A stretch of 64,000 bases of DNA from Mycobacterium sp. IDR2000157661 (GTDB taxonomy: Bacteria > Actinomycetota > Actinomycetes > Mycobacteriales > Mycobacteriaceae). The notes beneath the pieces are model-generated. The model saw only the letters and a program-made list of their open reading frames with translations, was not told where the DNA came from and ran no database searches. This document shows, one piece after another, positions 17,627-26,355 of the stretch (positions within the stretch are counted from its first letter, which is position 1; each line of letters begins with the position of its first letter). A program made the translations under genes and the position numbers. The stretch lies in contig NZ_CP081006.1 in the NCBI RefSeq assembly GCF_022317005.1, forward strand, positions 4,526,001 to 4,590,000, in the 5' to 3' direction.

Positions 17627-18547
17627 TCAGGATACGTGCCGCCATACCCGCAGCGTCCCGGCGACGAGACCCGGTTCGGCGCCGTTCAGCCAACTGATCC
17701 GGTGGTCGCGGCGGAACCAGGATCGTTGCCTGCGCACGTAGCGCCGGGTCCCGACGAACGTCGGTTCACGGGCGGCCGATCCGTCCCCGCCCGCATCGAG
17801 GTCGGCGATCACCTGGGCGTAGCCCAGCGCGCGCGACGCGGTGACGCCCTCACGGAGTCCGCGGCCCAGCAACGTGCGTACCTCGCCGACCAGCCCGTCG
17901 GCGAACATCGTGTCAGTCCGCTCGGCCACCCGCGCGTCGAGAGTGGTTGTGTGCCAGTCCAGCCCGATGATCGCAGTGTCCCAGCGCGGGGTCCCGATCG
18001 CCGGCGACGACGCCGCGAACGGCCGGCCGGTCAGCTCGACCACCTCGAGCGCGCGCACGATGCGCCGGCCGTCGCCGGGCCGGATCGCCGCCGCGGCGGC
18101 GGCGTCGACGCGGGCCAGCTCGCCGTGCAGGCCGGCAGCGCCGACCTCGGCAAGGCGCTGCTCCCATCGGGCCCGCACCGCCGGGTCGGTGGCCGGGAAC
18201 GTCCACTCGTCGAGTAGCGATTGGACGTACATCATCGAGCCGCCGACCACGATCGGCACCGCGCCGCGGGCCATGATCGCCTCCACGTCGGCGGCGGCAT
18301 CCTGCTGGTAGCGCGCGACGCTGGCGGTCTCGTTCACGTCGAGCACGTCCAGCTGATGGTGCGGGATCCCGCGCCGCTCGTGGACCGGGAGCTTCGCCGT
18401 GCCGATGTCCATGCCGCGGTAGAGCTGCATCGCGTCGGCGTTGACGATCTCGACGCCGATCTCGCCGCTCAGCTCTTCGGCGACCGCAAGCGCCAGCGCC
18501 GACTTGCCGGTGCCGGTCGGGCCGATGATCGCGATCGGCCGCGTCAT
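17627..18547 (-). CDS. miaA: tRNA dimethylallyltransferase MiaA
   Basis: A 306-residue enzyme that adds the dimethylallyl group to A37 of tRNAs reading UNN codons; MiaB, also in this window, then methylthiolates the base. GPTGTGKS at residues 9-16 is the P-loop. NADAMQLYRGMDIGTAK and RRGIPHHQLDV are family motifs, and VVGGSMMYVQSLL supports substrate binding. The C-terminal RRYVRRQRSWFRRD binds tRNA. The start ATG overlaps the stop of the upstream LigB-like gene by four bases, indicating translational coupling. Confidence 0.96.
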   Translation of the reverse strand: MTRPIAIIGPTGTGKSALALAVAEELSGEIGVEIVNADAMQLYRGMDIGTAKLPVHERRGIPHHQLDVLDVNETASVARYQQDAAADVEAIMARGAVPIVVGGSMMYVQSLLDEWTFPATDPAVRARWEQRLAEVGAAGLHGELARVDAAAAAAIRPGDGRRIVRALEVVELTGRPFAASSPAIGTPRWDTAIIGLDWHTTTLDARVAERTDTMFADGLVGEVRTLLGRGLREGVTASRALGYAQVIADLDAGGDGSAAREPTFVGTRRYVRRQRSWFRRDHRISWLNGAEPGLVAGTLRVWRHVS

Positions 18548-19236
18548 GTCCGCCAGACGCCGGCGAAGTAGCCGACGCCGTAGGGCGCGCCGCGGTACAG
18601 CTGTGTGGCCGCGCGCGGTGCCTCGGCCAGCCCGGCCAGGACCTGGTAGGCCACCCGGCCGACGACGTCGTCGAGCAGCCGGGTCAGCGCCGCGGCATCG
18701 CCGGTGGCGAGCGCATCGTCGAGCGCGTCCTGCCGGGGCGCCGCATCGGGGTTGTATCCGCCCGGCGCGGTATCACTCAACGTGTGCAGGCCGTCGGCGA
18801 CGACGAGCGCGCCCACCTCGCCGCCCGCCCCGTCGATCTCGGCGCGCAGCGCTCGGCCGCGGGCCAGCGCGGTGTCGACGTCGTGCGCGTCGGCGTAGAC
18901 CCGCATTTCCGCGTCGGCCCCGGGCGTCGCCTCGCCGCGTACCCATCCGGCGATCAGCGCGCACAGCGGCAGCGGCGCCGGTGGGTCGTCGGCACCGGGC
19001 GACAGCGCGACGCGCACGTCGACGCCGTAGCCGGCGAACGTACCGACGGCTCGCGGACCGATCACCGCATCGGAGACACCGGCGCCGATGCCGATCCAGC
19101 GCATCGGCAGTTCTCCGGCCGCCGAGATCACTGCCGTGCGCAGGTCAGCCAGCTCCGCGGCGGCGCCGGATGACAATTCAGGCACCATGACCGGCGCCGA
19201 GGGGATTATGGCGATGGCGCTCAGCACATCGACCAC
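18544..19236 (-). CDS. Class III extradiol dioxygenase-like (LigB-like) protein
   Basis: A 230-residue protein starting with GTG at 19236. The N-terminal AIAIIPSAPVMVPELS and the central VVADGLHTLSDTAPGG resemble class III extradiol dioxygenase subunit B-like proteins. The iron-binding His residues of true dioxygenases are not obvious; a single His is seen in the DGLHTLS stretch. It matches Rv2728c by order and length. The catalytic role is therefore doubtful. Translational coupling to miaA suggests a link to tRNA modification or simple cotranscription. Confidence 0.75.
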   Translation of the reverse strand: MVDVLSAIAIIPSAPVMVPELSSGAAAELADLRTAVISAAGELPMRWIGIGAGVSDAVIGPRAVGTFAGYGVDVRVALSPGADDPPAPLPLCALIAGWVRGEATPGADAEMRVYADAHDVDTALARGRALRAEIDGAGGEVGALVVADGLHTLSDTAPGGYNPDAAPRQDALDDALATGDAAALTRLLDDVVGRVAYQVLAGLAEAPRAATQLYRGAPYGVGYFAGVWRT

Positions 19237-19237
19237 G

Positions 19238-20113
19238 CTAATGCGGTGCGACGGCCTCGTCGGCGGAGGCCGCCTGGCCGCGCGCCAGCGCCGCGGTGGC
19301 GACGACCATGACGGCCACGGCGGCGACCAGCGTCACCCAACCCGCCTCCCCCGGCCGCAGCGCCTCGCCGAGCAGGAAGACGCCAAGCACAGAAGCCACC
19401 ACGGGTTCGGTCACGGTCATGGTCGGCAGCGAGGCGGTCAGCGCCCCGGACCGGAACGACGCCTGCTGCCACGCGGTGCCCCCGACGGCGACCAGCGCCC
19501 ACACGTACAGTTCCGGCGTTCGCAGCAGCGCCCAGAGGCCGTCGTCGAGTCGGTCCACCACCCCCTTCGTCAGCACTGCGAAGACGCCCCAGAGCGCACC
19601 GGACACCAGGGCCAGCAACACTGCGCTCGCCGGCCCGCGCAGCATTTTGGCGCCCACCACGCACAGCACCAGTGCCGGTCCGAGCACCAGGATCACCACG
19701 GTCCACGTCTCCAGCGAGGCCCGCGCCTGGCCGGCCGTGGGGTTGCCGACGGTCACGATGACGGCGACCGACACGGCGAGCAGCACGGCCCATACCCATT
19801 CCCAGCGCGTCACCCGCCGCCGCGACACCCGCGCGTTGATGGGCAGCGCGAACAGCAGCGACGTCACCAGCAGCGCCTGCACCAGCAGAACCGAGCCGAG
19901 ACCCAGTGCGGCGGCCTGGAACACGAACCCGACCGCAGCGACGAGGCTGCCGATCCACCACTGCCGGTCCCTGAGCAGACGGGTGAACAGGGCGATATGG
20001 CTGACCGGTTCGGCGGTCACCTCGTGGGCCTGACGTTGGTGGATGACGTCGCCGAACGCGATGAACAGCGCGGCGCCGAGCGCGAGCAGGGCCGCGAGAT
20101 CTGCCCGGGCCAT
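19238..20113 (-). CDS. DMT-superfamily (EamA-like) transporter
   Basis: A 291-residue polytopic membrane protein starting MARADLAALLALG at 20113, with a strong GGGGAGGA ribosome binding site. About nine to ten hydrophobic helices fill the protein, in the two-half layout of drug/metabolite transporters, and a second EamA-like half begins near residue 150. It corresponds to Rv2729c, an Ala/Val/Leu-rich membrane protein. The substrate is unknown. It ends one base before the start of the LigB-like gene, so the four genes downstream may share its transcript. Confidence 0.82.
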   Translation of the reverse strand: MARADLAALLALGAALFIAFGDVIHQRQAHEVTAEPVSHIALFTRLLRDRQWWIGSLVAAVGFVFQAAALGLGSVLLVQALLVTSLLFALPINARVSRRRVTRWEWVWAVLLAVSVAVIVTVGNPTAGQARASLETWTVVILVLGPALVLCVVGAKMLRGPASAVLLALVSGALWGVFAVLTKGVVDRLDDGLWALLRTPELYVWALVAVGGTAWQQASFRSGALTASLPTMTVTEPVVASVLGVFLLGEALRPGEAGWVTLVAAVAVMVVATAALARGQAASADEAVAPH

Positions 20114-20275
20114 CGCGGTCCTCCCCTCGTCGTCCGGCAAGAGCCTAAGCAGGTCATCGCGAAAGGCGTGCGCACACACGGCGACGACCTGTTTCAATAG
20201 CGTTCGACAGCGATCAGGCGCCGCGTCGCGCGGCAGGTGCGCGGATCCGCGCGCGGAGGGCACGAGGTACGACAA

Positions 20276-21601
20276 ATGACGACCAGCGAGCCGGGAGGGC
20301 AGTCTCCCCCGCCCAAACCCGCCCCGCGGCCAGGACCGCCGCGTCCCGTGCCCCGGCCCGGCCGGCCCGCTCCGGTCGTCGCCGCGTTACCGTCCAGCGA
20401 TCCGCACCGGTTCGGGCGCGTCGACGCCGACGGCACCGTGTGGCTGATCACCGGTTCGGGTGAGCGGGTCATCGGCTCGTGGCAGGCCGGCGACACCGAG
20501 GCGGCGTTCGCCCACTTCGGCAGGCGCTTCGACGACCTGCACACCGAGGTGGTGCTGATGGAGAGCCGCCTGGAGTCCGGCACCGGCGACGCCCGCAAGA
20601 TCAAGTCCGCGGCCCAGGCCCTTGCCGACACCTTGCCGGATGCGCACGTGCTCGGCGACGTCGACGCGCTGGCCGCGCGCCTGCAGGTGATCATCAACCA
20701 CGCCGACGAGACCGCCCAGGCCGAGAAGGCCAGGCGCGAGGAACACCGGGCCGCGCAGACCGCGCGCAAGGAGGCGCTGGCCGCCGAGGCCGAGGACTTG
20801 GCGGCCAATTCCACGCAATGGAAGGCCGCAGGCGACCGGTTGCGCGAGATCCTCGACGAATGGCGCACCATCACCGGCCTGGACCGCAGGACCGACGACG
20901 CCCTGTGGAAGCGGTACTCGGCGGCGCGAGAGCAGTTCAACCGAAGGCGCGGTTCGCATTTCGCCGAGCTCGACCGGGAACGGGTGGGCGCCCGGCAGGC
21001 CAAGGAGGCGTTGTGTGAGCGCGCCGAGGCGCTGGCGGACTCGACGGATTGGGGACCGACGGCTGCGGCATTCCGCGAGTTGCTCAACGAATGGAAGGCC
21101 GCAGGCCGGGCGGCCAAGGACGTCGACGACGCGCTGTGGCAGCGCTTCAAGGGCGCCCAGGACAAGTTCTTCTCGGCCCGAAACGCCGTCACCGCCGAAC
21201 GCGATGCCGAGTTCCGGGCCAACGCCGAGGCCAAAGAGAGGCTGCTGGCCGAGGCGGAGAAGATCGACACCTCCGACCTCGACGCGGCGCGCGTCGCCCT
21301 GCGGGCGATCGGCGAGAAGTGGGACGCCATCGGCAAAGTTCCCCGCGAGCGGGGCGCGGAGTTGGAGCGCCGACTGCGGGTGATCGAGAGGAAGATCCGC
21401 GAGGCTCCCACCCACGGTGTGGATCCCGAAGCCCAGGCCCGCGCCGACCAGTTCCGCGTGCGGGCGGAGCAGTACGAGCGCCAGGCCGAGAAGGCTGCGG
21501 CGGCCGGTCGGGACAAGGACGCCGCCGAGGCCAGGGCCAACGCCGCGCAATGGCGACAGTGGGCCGACGCGGCCGCCCAAGCACTGGGCAAGGGTCGCTA
21601 G
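20276..21601 (+). CDS. DUF349 domain-containing protein
   Basis: A 441-residue protein starting at ATG 20276 (MTTSEPGGQSP). The first 50 residues are Pro-rich and disordered. A compact region follows (about 60-100). The rest is built of alpha-helical DUF349 repeats, each with a W-x(5-8)-L-x-E-W pattern: STQWKAAGDRLREILDEWR, TDWGPTAAAFRELLNEWK and a third ending in GEKWDAIGKVP. Long coiled-coil stretches link them. It matches Rv2731. DUF349 proteins are widespread in Actinobacteria; their role is not established. It is divergent from the DMT transporter gene. Confidence 0.87.
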   Translation: MTTSEPGGQSPPPKPAPRPGPPRPVPRPGRPAPVVAALPSSDPHRFGRVDADGTVWLITGSGERVIGSWQAGDTEAAFAHFGRRFDDLHTEVVLMESRLESGTGDARKIKSAAQALADTLPDAHVLGDVDALAARLQVIINHADETAQAEKARREEHRAAQTARKEALAAEAEDLAANSTQWKAAGDRLREILDEWRTITGLDRRTDDALWKRYSAAREQFNRRRGSHFAELDRERVGARQAKEALCERAEALADSTDWGPTAAAFRELLNEWKAAGRAAKDVDDALWQRFKGAQDKFFSARNAVTAERDAEFRANAEAKERLLAEAEKIDTSDLDAARVALRAIGEKWDAIGKVPRERGAELERRLRVIERKIREAPTHGVDPEAQARADQFRVRAEQYERQAEKAAAAGRDKDAAEARANAAQWRQWADAAAQALGKGR

Positions 21602-21612
21602 CAGTTGTCGTT

Positions 21613-21666
21613 GACTCTGCGGCCACGGCGCGCAGCCCCGCGCTTCTGCGCCCTGAGCGCAGAGTC
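21613..21666. terminator. Inverted repeat between convergent genes
   Basis: GACTCTGCG at 21613-21621 pairs with CGCAGAGTC at 21658-21666. The 36-base loop is itself GC-rich with further self-pairing (GCGCGCAGC, CGCGCTTCTGCG). It fills the gap between the DUF349 gene and the convergent membrane protein gene, so a bidirectional terminator is likely. Confidence 0.5.
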
Positions 21667-21672
21667 AGCGGA

Positions 21673-22254
21673 TCAGCTTTCCGTCGAACCGTCGTCGTCG
21701 AGACCGTCGAGCAGGCCCTTCTTGTTCCGCTTCGCGACCGCGCGTTTGCGCTCCTCCTCGGCGGCCAACTGCAACGCCGTGCGCGCCCACACTGCGCGCG
21801 CCCAGTGGAAGGTCACCACGGCGATGGCGATCCAGGCGAGGATGAGGCCCAGGCCGGGTCCCGGGTACTGCTCGGCCGCGGTTTGACGGGACCACACGGC
21901 CAGCAAACCCAGCAGCGTCGCCACCGTCGACCCGGCCAGGGCGATCCACGCCAGCGCCCACCGCCGGGTCAGCAACGCCAACATGGAGAAGCCGACGCCG
22001 AAAACCAATACGAGCCACATGAATACGCGCGAGGGCAGGGTTATGCCGGCCGCGGAGGCGGCGTCACTGCCGATGAGCACGTCCAGGCCGCGCGCGGCGC
22101 CGCTGTGCGGCAGCACGAACGACACCAGCAGGACGAACACGCCGATGGCGATCACCAGGGCGCGTGCGCCCGGGTCGATCTCGCCGGCCACGCGGCGTTC
22201 GGCGGCCTCGATGTCACCCTTGAAGTCGTCGAATCCGTTGTCGGGAACGCTCAT
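21673..22254 (-). CDS. Membrane protein with four helices (Rv2732c-like)
   Basis: A 193-residue protein starting MSVPDNGFDDFKGD. Hydrophobic segments lie at about 31-50, 73-92, 96-118 and 128-150. The C-terminal tail is basic and charged (EEERKRAVAKRNKKG) and probably cytoplasmic. No enzymatic motif was seen. It matches Rv2732c in position. Its ATG overlaps the miaB stop by four bases, so it is translated from the miaB transcript. Confidence 0.82.
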   Translation of the reverse strand: MSVPDNGFDDFKGDIEAAERRVAGEIDPGARALVIAIGVFVLLVSFVLPHSGAARGLDVLIGSDAASAAGITLPSRVFMWLVLVFGVGFSMLALLTRRWALAWIALAGSTVATLLGLLAVWSRQTAAEQYPGPGLGLILAWIAIAVVTFHWARAVWARTALQLAAEEERKRAVAKRNKKGLLDGLDDDGSTES

Positions 22255-23822
22255 CGGCAGCACTCGCTCGATGTGGAGGTCTGGGCGGGCGCTCCGATGC
22301 CGGGCATCCCGAGGCCGACACCCGTGCGAGGCCGGCGGCCGGCGGCGTGTGCGTCGCCGGCGCGTGTGCGCCGATGCGACTGAACCCCGGAGTCGGCGAT
22401 CAGGTGGTGCGGTGCGGCGGTCGTGACGGTGGCGGTGACGATGTCGCCGGGGCGGATGTCGAGCCTCGCCGGGTCGAAGTGCACCAGCCTGCCGTCGCGG
22501 GCACGGCCCGACATGCGTGCGGTGCTGGCATCCTTGCGGCCTTCCCCGGCGGCGACGAGCACCTCGACGACGCGGCCGATCTGTGCGCGGTTCTCCTCAA
22601 GAGAGATCCGTTCCTGCAACTCGATGAGGCGCTGATAACGCTCGGCGACAACGGCTTTGGGCACCTGGTCGGCCAGCTCGGCGGCCGGTGTGCCGGGCCG
22701 CTTCGAGTACTGGAAGGTGAAGGCACTCGCGAATCGCGCCCGTTCCACCACGTCGAGTGTGGCCTGGAAGTCGTCCTCGGTCTCACCCGGGAACCCGACG
22801 ATGAGGTCGGTGGTGATCGCCGCGTGCGGAATGGCGGCGCGCACGCGGTCGATGATGCCCAGGTAGCGTTCGGCGCGGTAGGACCGGCGCATCGCGCGCA
22901 GGATGCGGTCGGACCCGGACTGCAGCGGCATGTGCAGTGTTGGGCACACATTCGGCGTCTCGGCCATCGCCTCGATGACGTCGTCGGTGAACTCGGCCGG
23001 ATGCGGTGAGGTGAAGCGCACCCGCTCCAGGCCGTCGATGCGCCCGCAGTCACCGAGCAGCTTGGCGAAGGCGCCGCGGTCGCGGGGTTGGGACGGGTCG
23101 GCGAACGAGACCCCGTACGCGTTGACGTTCTGGCCGAGCAGCGTGACCTCCACCACACCCTGGTCCACCAGCGACCGCACCTCGGCCAGCACGTCGGCCG
23201 GACTGCGGTCGACCTCCTTGCCGCGCAGCGCGGGCACGATGCAGAACGTGCACGTGTTGTTGCAGCCGACGGAGACGGATACCCAAGCCGCGTAGGCTGA
23301 TTCGCGCGCCGCCGGCAACGCCGACGGAAATTCCTGCAGCGCCTCGACGATCTCGACCTGCGCCGCCCGGTTGTGACGGGCGCGGTCCAGCAGCGCGGGC
23401 AACGCGCCGATGTTGTGGGTACCGAACACTACGTCGACCCACGGCGCACGGCGTAGCACCGCATCGCGGTCCTTCTGCGCCAGGCACCCGCCGACGGCGA
23501 TCTGCATGTCGGGGTCAGTCTGCTTGCGCGGGGCGAGGTGGCTCAGATTGCCGTAGAGCTTGTTGTCGGCGTTCTCCCGTACCGCGCAGGTGTTGAACAC
23601 CACGACGTCGGCGTCCTCGCCGTCACCGGCCTTGAGGTAGCCGGCGGCCTCCAGCAACCCTGCGAGCCGCTCGGAGTCGTGCACATTCATCTGGCAGCCA
23701 TAGGTGCGGACCTGATAGGTGCGACGAGGCGGGCGAACGCGCGTCGATGAGCGCTCGCGCGAAGTGCAGAGATCGGCTTCTGCATCCGCGGTTCGGGCCA
23801 CCATCGACGTCACGCGCACCAT
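22251..23822 (-). CDS. miaB: tRNA-2-methylthio-N6-dimethylallyladenosine synthase MiaB
   Basis: A 523-residue radical SAM methylthiotransferase that adds the 2-methylthio group to the A37 modified by MiaA. The UPF0004 domain starts at YQVRTYGCQMNVHDSER and uses three Cys (YGCQMN, FNTCAVRE, VGGCLAQK) for its auxiliary [4Fe-4S]. The radical SAM cluster is CNNTCTFC near residue 188. A TRAM domain lies near 420-485. The last 40 residues are a low-complexity extension. The start is uncertain: ATG 23822 or ATG 23804, neither with a good ribosome binding site. Confidence 0.95.
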   Translation of the reverse strand: MVRVTSMVARTADAEADLCTSRERSSTRVRPPRRTYQVRTYGCQMNVHDSERLAGLLEAAGYLKAGDGEDADVVVFNTCAVRENADNKLYGNLSHLAPRKQTDPDMQIAVGGCLAQKDRDAVLRRAPWVDVVFGTHNIGALPALLDRARHNRAAQVEIVEALQEFPSALPAARESAYAAWVSVSVGCNNTCTFCIVPALRGKEVDRSPADVLAEVRSLVDQGVVEVTLLGQNVNAYGVSFADPSQPRDRGAFAKLLGDCGRIDGLERVRFTSPHPAEFTDDVIEAMAETPNVCPTLHMPLQSGSDRILRAMRRSYRAERYLGIIDRVRAAIPHAAITTDLIVGFPGETEDDFQATLDVVERARFASAFTFQYSKRPGTPAAELADQVPKAVVAERYQRLIELQERISLEENRAQIGRVVEVLVAAGEGRKDASTARMSGRARDGRLVHFDPARLDIRPGDIVTATVTTAAPHHLIADSGVQSHRRTRAGDAHAAGRRPRTGVGLGMPGIGAPAQTSTSSECCR

Positions 23823-23905
23823 CGTACGGACGGTGTGGGCAGGCGATCCGGGCGGATTGGCGAGTTCCGGGCACTCCGGTCGTTGTCTGGGTAAGGTCTC
23901 ACGCC

Positions 23906-24691
23906 ATGGAGACCACCGGGTCGGAGACAGGACAGGTCCATCCGACTCAGTCGACGGCGCCCATGATCTCGATGCAGGCGGTCAACAAACACTTCGGCAG
24001 CCTCCATGTCCTCAAGGACATCGACCTCGAAGTCGATCGCGGTCAGGTGATCGTCGTGCTGGGCCCGTCGGGGTCGGGCAAGTCGACGTTGTGCCGCACG
24101 ATCAATCGGCTCGAAACCATCGACTCGGGGACCATCGCGATCGACGGGGAGGTGCTGCCCGCCGAGGGTAAGAAGCTGGCACAGTTGCGCTCCGATGTCG
24201 GCATGGTGTTCCAGTCCTTCAACCTCTTCGCGCACAAGACGATCCTGGACAACGTGACGCTGGCGCCGATGAAGGTGCGCAAGTTGTCCAAGCAGCAGGC
24301 GCGCGAAGCCGCGATGGCGCTGCTGGACCGCGTCGGCGTGGCCAACCAGGCCGACAAATACCCGGCTCAGCTGTCCGGTGGCCAGCAACAGCGGGTCGCC
24401 ATCGCCAGGTCGCTGGCGATGAACCCGAAAGTGATGCTGTTCGACGAGCCGACCAGCGCGCTGGATCCCGAGATGATCAACGAGGTGCTCAACGTGATGA
24501 CCTCGTTGGCCAAGGAGGGGATGACCATGTTGGTCGTGACACACGAGATGGGATTCGCCCGCGGCGCCGCCGACCGGGTGGTGTTCATGGCCGACGGGGC
24601 GATCGTCGAATCGGCCGAACCGACCGAGTTCTTCACCAATCCGAAGTCCGAGCGGGCCAAGGACTTTCTCGGCAAGATCCTGCACCACTGA
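23906..24691 (+). CDS. gluA: Polar amino acid ABC transporter ATPase (GluA-like)
   Basis: A 261-residue ABC ATPase starting at ATG 23906 (METTGSETG). Residues 20-261 are a complete nucleotide-binding domain: GPSGSGKS (Walker A), the Q-loop in VFQSFNLFAH, LSGGQQQRVAIARSL (signature), VMLFDEPTSALD (Walker B) and VVTHEMGFAR (H-loop). FNLFAHKT is typical of polar amino acid importers such as GluA/GlnQ. It heads a four-gene operon with a binding lipoprotein and two permeases, the gluABCD order of Corynebacterium glutamicum. The likely substrate is glutamate or a related amino acid, by homology only. Confidence 0.92.
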   Translation: METTGSETGQVHPTQSTAPMISMQAVNKHFGSLHVLKDIDLEVDRGQVIVVLGPSGSGKSTLCRTINRLETIDSGTIAIDGEVLPAEGKKLAQLRSDVGMVFQSFNLFAHKTILDNVTLAPMKVRKLSKQQAREAAMALLDRVGVANQADKYPAQLSGGQQQRVAIARSLAMNPKVMLFDEPTSALDPEMINEVLNVMTSLAKEGMTMLVVTHEMGFARGAADRVVFMADGAIVESAEPTEFFTNPKSERAKDFLGKILHH

Positions 24692-24710
24692 GAGTCGAAA
24701 GGAACGACAC

Positions 24711-25526
24711 ATGTCAGCTCTTTGCAGGCGCGTCATCGGAGCGATCGCGCTCGCCGTCGCGCTGCCGTTGGCGGTGACCGCATGCGGTGGTGACAGCGGT
24801 GGCGGCGACTCCATCGTCGTCGGTACCAAGTTCGATCAGCCCGGACTGGGTCTGCGAAACCCCGACGGCACGATGAGCGGGTTCGACGTCGACGTCGCGA
24901 AATACGTGGCCAAGGAACTGGGCTACAGCGAGGACCAGATCGAGTGGAAGGAGGCGCCGTCCGCGCAACGCGAGACCCTGATTCAGAACGACCAGGTCGA
25001 GTTCGTCGCCGCCACATACTCCATCACCGATTCCCGCAAGGAGAAGGTGTCGTTCGCGGGCCCGTACCTGATCACCGGTCAGAGCCTGCTGGTGCGCGAG
25101 GACAACACCGACATCACCGGTGAGGCGTCACTGCAGAACAACAAGAAGCTCTGCTCGGTGACGGGATCGACGCCGGCGCAGCGCATCAAGGACAAGTACC
25201 CGGGTGTGCAGCTGCAGCAGTACGACACCTATTCGGCGTGCATCGAGGCGTTGCGGAACGGCGCCATCGACGCGGTCACCACCGACGAGGTCATCCTGGC
25301 CGGCTATGCCGCCCAGACACCTGGTGAGTTCAAGCTCGTCGGCGGCACGTTCTCCGAGGAGCGCTACGGCATCGGCCTGAAGAAGGGCGACACCGAGCTG
25401 CAGACCAAGATCAACGACGCGCTCGTGAAGATGGAGCAGGAGGGCGCGTGGAAGGAGGCTTGGGACAAGAACCTCGGCCCGGCCGGCCTTCCGGCTCCCC
25501 GGCCACCGAAGATCGACCAGACCTAG
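24711..25526 (+). CDS. gluB: Glutamate-type substrate-binding lipoprotein (GluB-like)
   Basis: A 271-residue extracellular solute-binding protein of family 3. The signal peptide ends in the lipobox LAVTAC, giving lipidation at C25. A Ser/Gly-rich linker follows (GGDSGGGD). The mature domain has FDQPGLGLRNPDGTMSGFDVDVA near the ligand site and the hinge-type TSACIEALRNGAIDAVTTDE region. It captures the amino acid outside the membrane and delivers it to the two permeases. It lies 19 bases after gluA. Confidence 0.92.
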   Translation: MSALCRRVIGAIALAVALPLAVTACGGDSGGGDSIVVGTKFDQPGLGLRNPDGTMSGFDVDVAKYVAKELGYSEDQIEWKEAPSAQRETLIQNDQVEFVAATYSITDSRKEKVSFAGPYLITGQSLLVREDNTDITGEASLQNNKKLCSVTGSTPAQRIKDKYPGVQLQQYDTYSACIEALRNGAIDAVTTDEVILAGYAAQTPGEFKLVGGTFSEERYGIGLKKGDTELQTKINDALVKMEQEGAWKEAWDKNLGPAGLPAPRPPKIDQT

Positions 25527-25541
25527 GCCGTCGCCGCGGAC

Positions 25542-26231
25542 GTGGAACTGTTCGATGACAATCCCGGCCTCGTCGGCCAGCTACTCGAGGCGTTCTGGAC
25601 GACGATCCAGCTGACGGTCTTCTCCGCCATCGGAGCGCTGATTCTCGGCACGGTGCTTGCCGCTATGCGACTGTCGCCGGTGCCGGTGCTCAGCTGGCTC
25701 GGGACCGCCTACGTCAACGTCATCCGGAACACCCCGCTGACGCTGATCATCTTGTTCTGTTCGTTCGGCATCTCGCAAACGCTTGGGATCACGCTCGTCG
25801 ACCCGGATTCGCTGACCTCGATCGAGGACAGCAACTTCCGGCTCGCCGTGCTCGGACTGACGGTCTACACCGCTTCGTTCGTCTGTGAGACGGTGCGCTC
25901 GGGGGTCAACACGGTGCCCCTCGGCCAGGCCGAGGCGGCGCGATCACTCGGCCTGACGTTCGCCCAGAACCTGCGAATGATCCTGCTGCCGCAGGCGTTT
26001 CGGTCGGTGATCATCCCGCTGGGCTCGGTGTTGATCGCGCTGACCAAGAACACGACGATCGCCTCGGCCATCGGGGTGGCCGAGGCGGCGTTGTGGATGA
26101 AGGAGACCATCGAGAACACTGCGGCGCTGTTCACCATCAGCGTCGTCATCGCGGTCGGCTTCGTGATCCTCACGCTTCCGCTCGGGTTGTTCATGGGTTG
26201 GCTGGGCAAGCGGTTGGCGGTGGCCCGGTGA
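25542..26231 (+). CDS. gluC: Amino acid ABC transporter permease (GluC-like)
   Basis: A 229-residue His/Glu/Gln/Arg-type permease starting with GTG at 25542 (VELFDDNPGLVG). It has about five transmembrane helices. The EAA loop that docks on the ATPase is LGQAEAARSLGLTFAQNLRMILLPQAFR, with the invariant EAA and Gly residues. The 5' region of the protein carries IRNTPLTLII, typical of this permease class. Its stop codon lies inside the first copy of a short direct repeat found before gluD. Confidence 0.93.
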   Translation: MELFDDNPGLVGQLLEAFWTTIQLTVFSAIGALILGTVLAAMRLSPVPVLSWLGTAYVNVIRNTPLTLIILFCSFGISQTLGITLVDPDSLTSIEDSNFRLAVLGLTVYTASFVCETVRSGVNTVPLGQAEAARSLGLTFAQNLRMILLPQAFRSVIIPLGSVLIALTKNTTIASAIGVAEAALWMKETIENTAALFTISVVIAVGFVILTLPLGLFMGWLGKRLAVAR

Positions 26232-26245
26232 CGAGCGCTTGCGCG
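26227..26245 (+). repeat. 19-base repeat, partial copy at the gluC stop
   Basis: GGTGACGAGCGCTTGCGCG, the core of the 31-base repeat found twice downstream. It contains the gluC stop codon (26229-26231). Confidence 0.85.
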
Positions 26246-26247
26246 AG

Positions 26248-26278
26248 GAACAGACAACAGGTGACGAGCGCTTGCGCG
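26248..26278 (+). repeat. 31-base direct repeat, copy A
   Basis: The unit begins GAACAGACAACAGG and ends with the 19-base core GGTGACGAGCGCTTGCGCG. It is identical to the copy at 26311-26341, with 32 bases between the two. Confidence 0.9.
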
Positions 26279-26310
26279 TGGGGGCACCTCCCGCCCGAAG
26301 GGCAGGGGGA

Positions 26311-26341
26311 GAACAGACAACAGGTGACGAGCGCTTGCGCG
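26311..26341 (+). repeat. 31-base direct repeat, copy B
   Basis: Perfect copy of 26248-26278. It ends 14 bases before the gluD start codon and supplies part of the sequence just before the gluD ribosome binding site (GAGGAG at 26341-26346). Confidence 0.9.
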
Positions 26342-26355
26342 AGGAGTGCGGCGTC

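Noticed and set aside
26239..26355. N-terminal extension of GluD through the direct repeats
   Set aside because: It reads low-complexity repeated DERLR peptides, starts with TTG without a ribosome binding site, and ATG 26356 has a clear GAGGAG.
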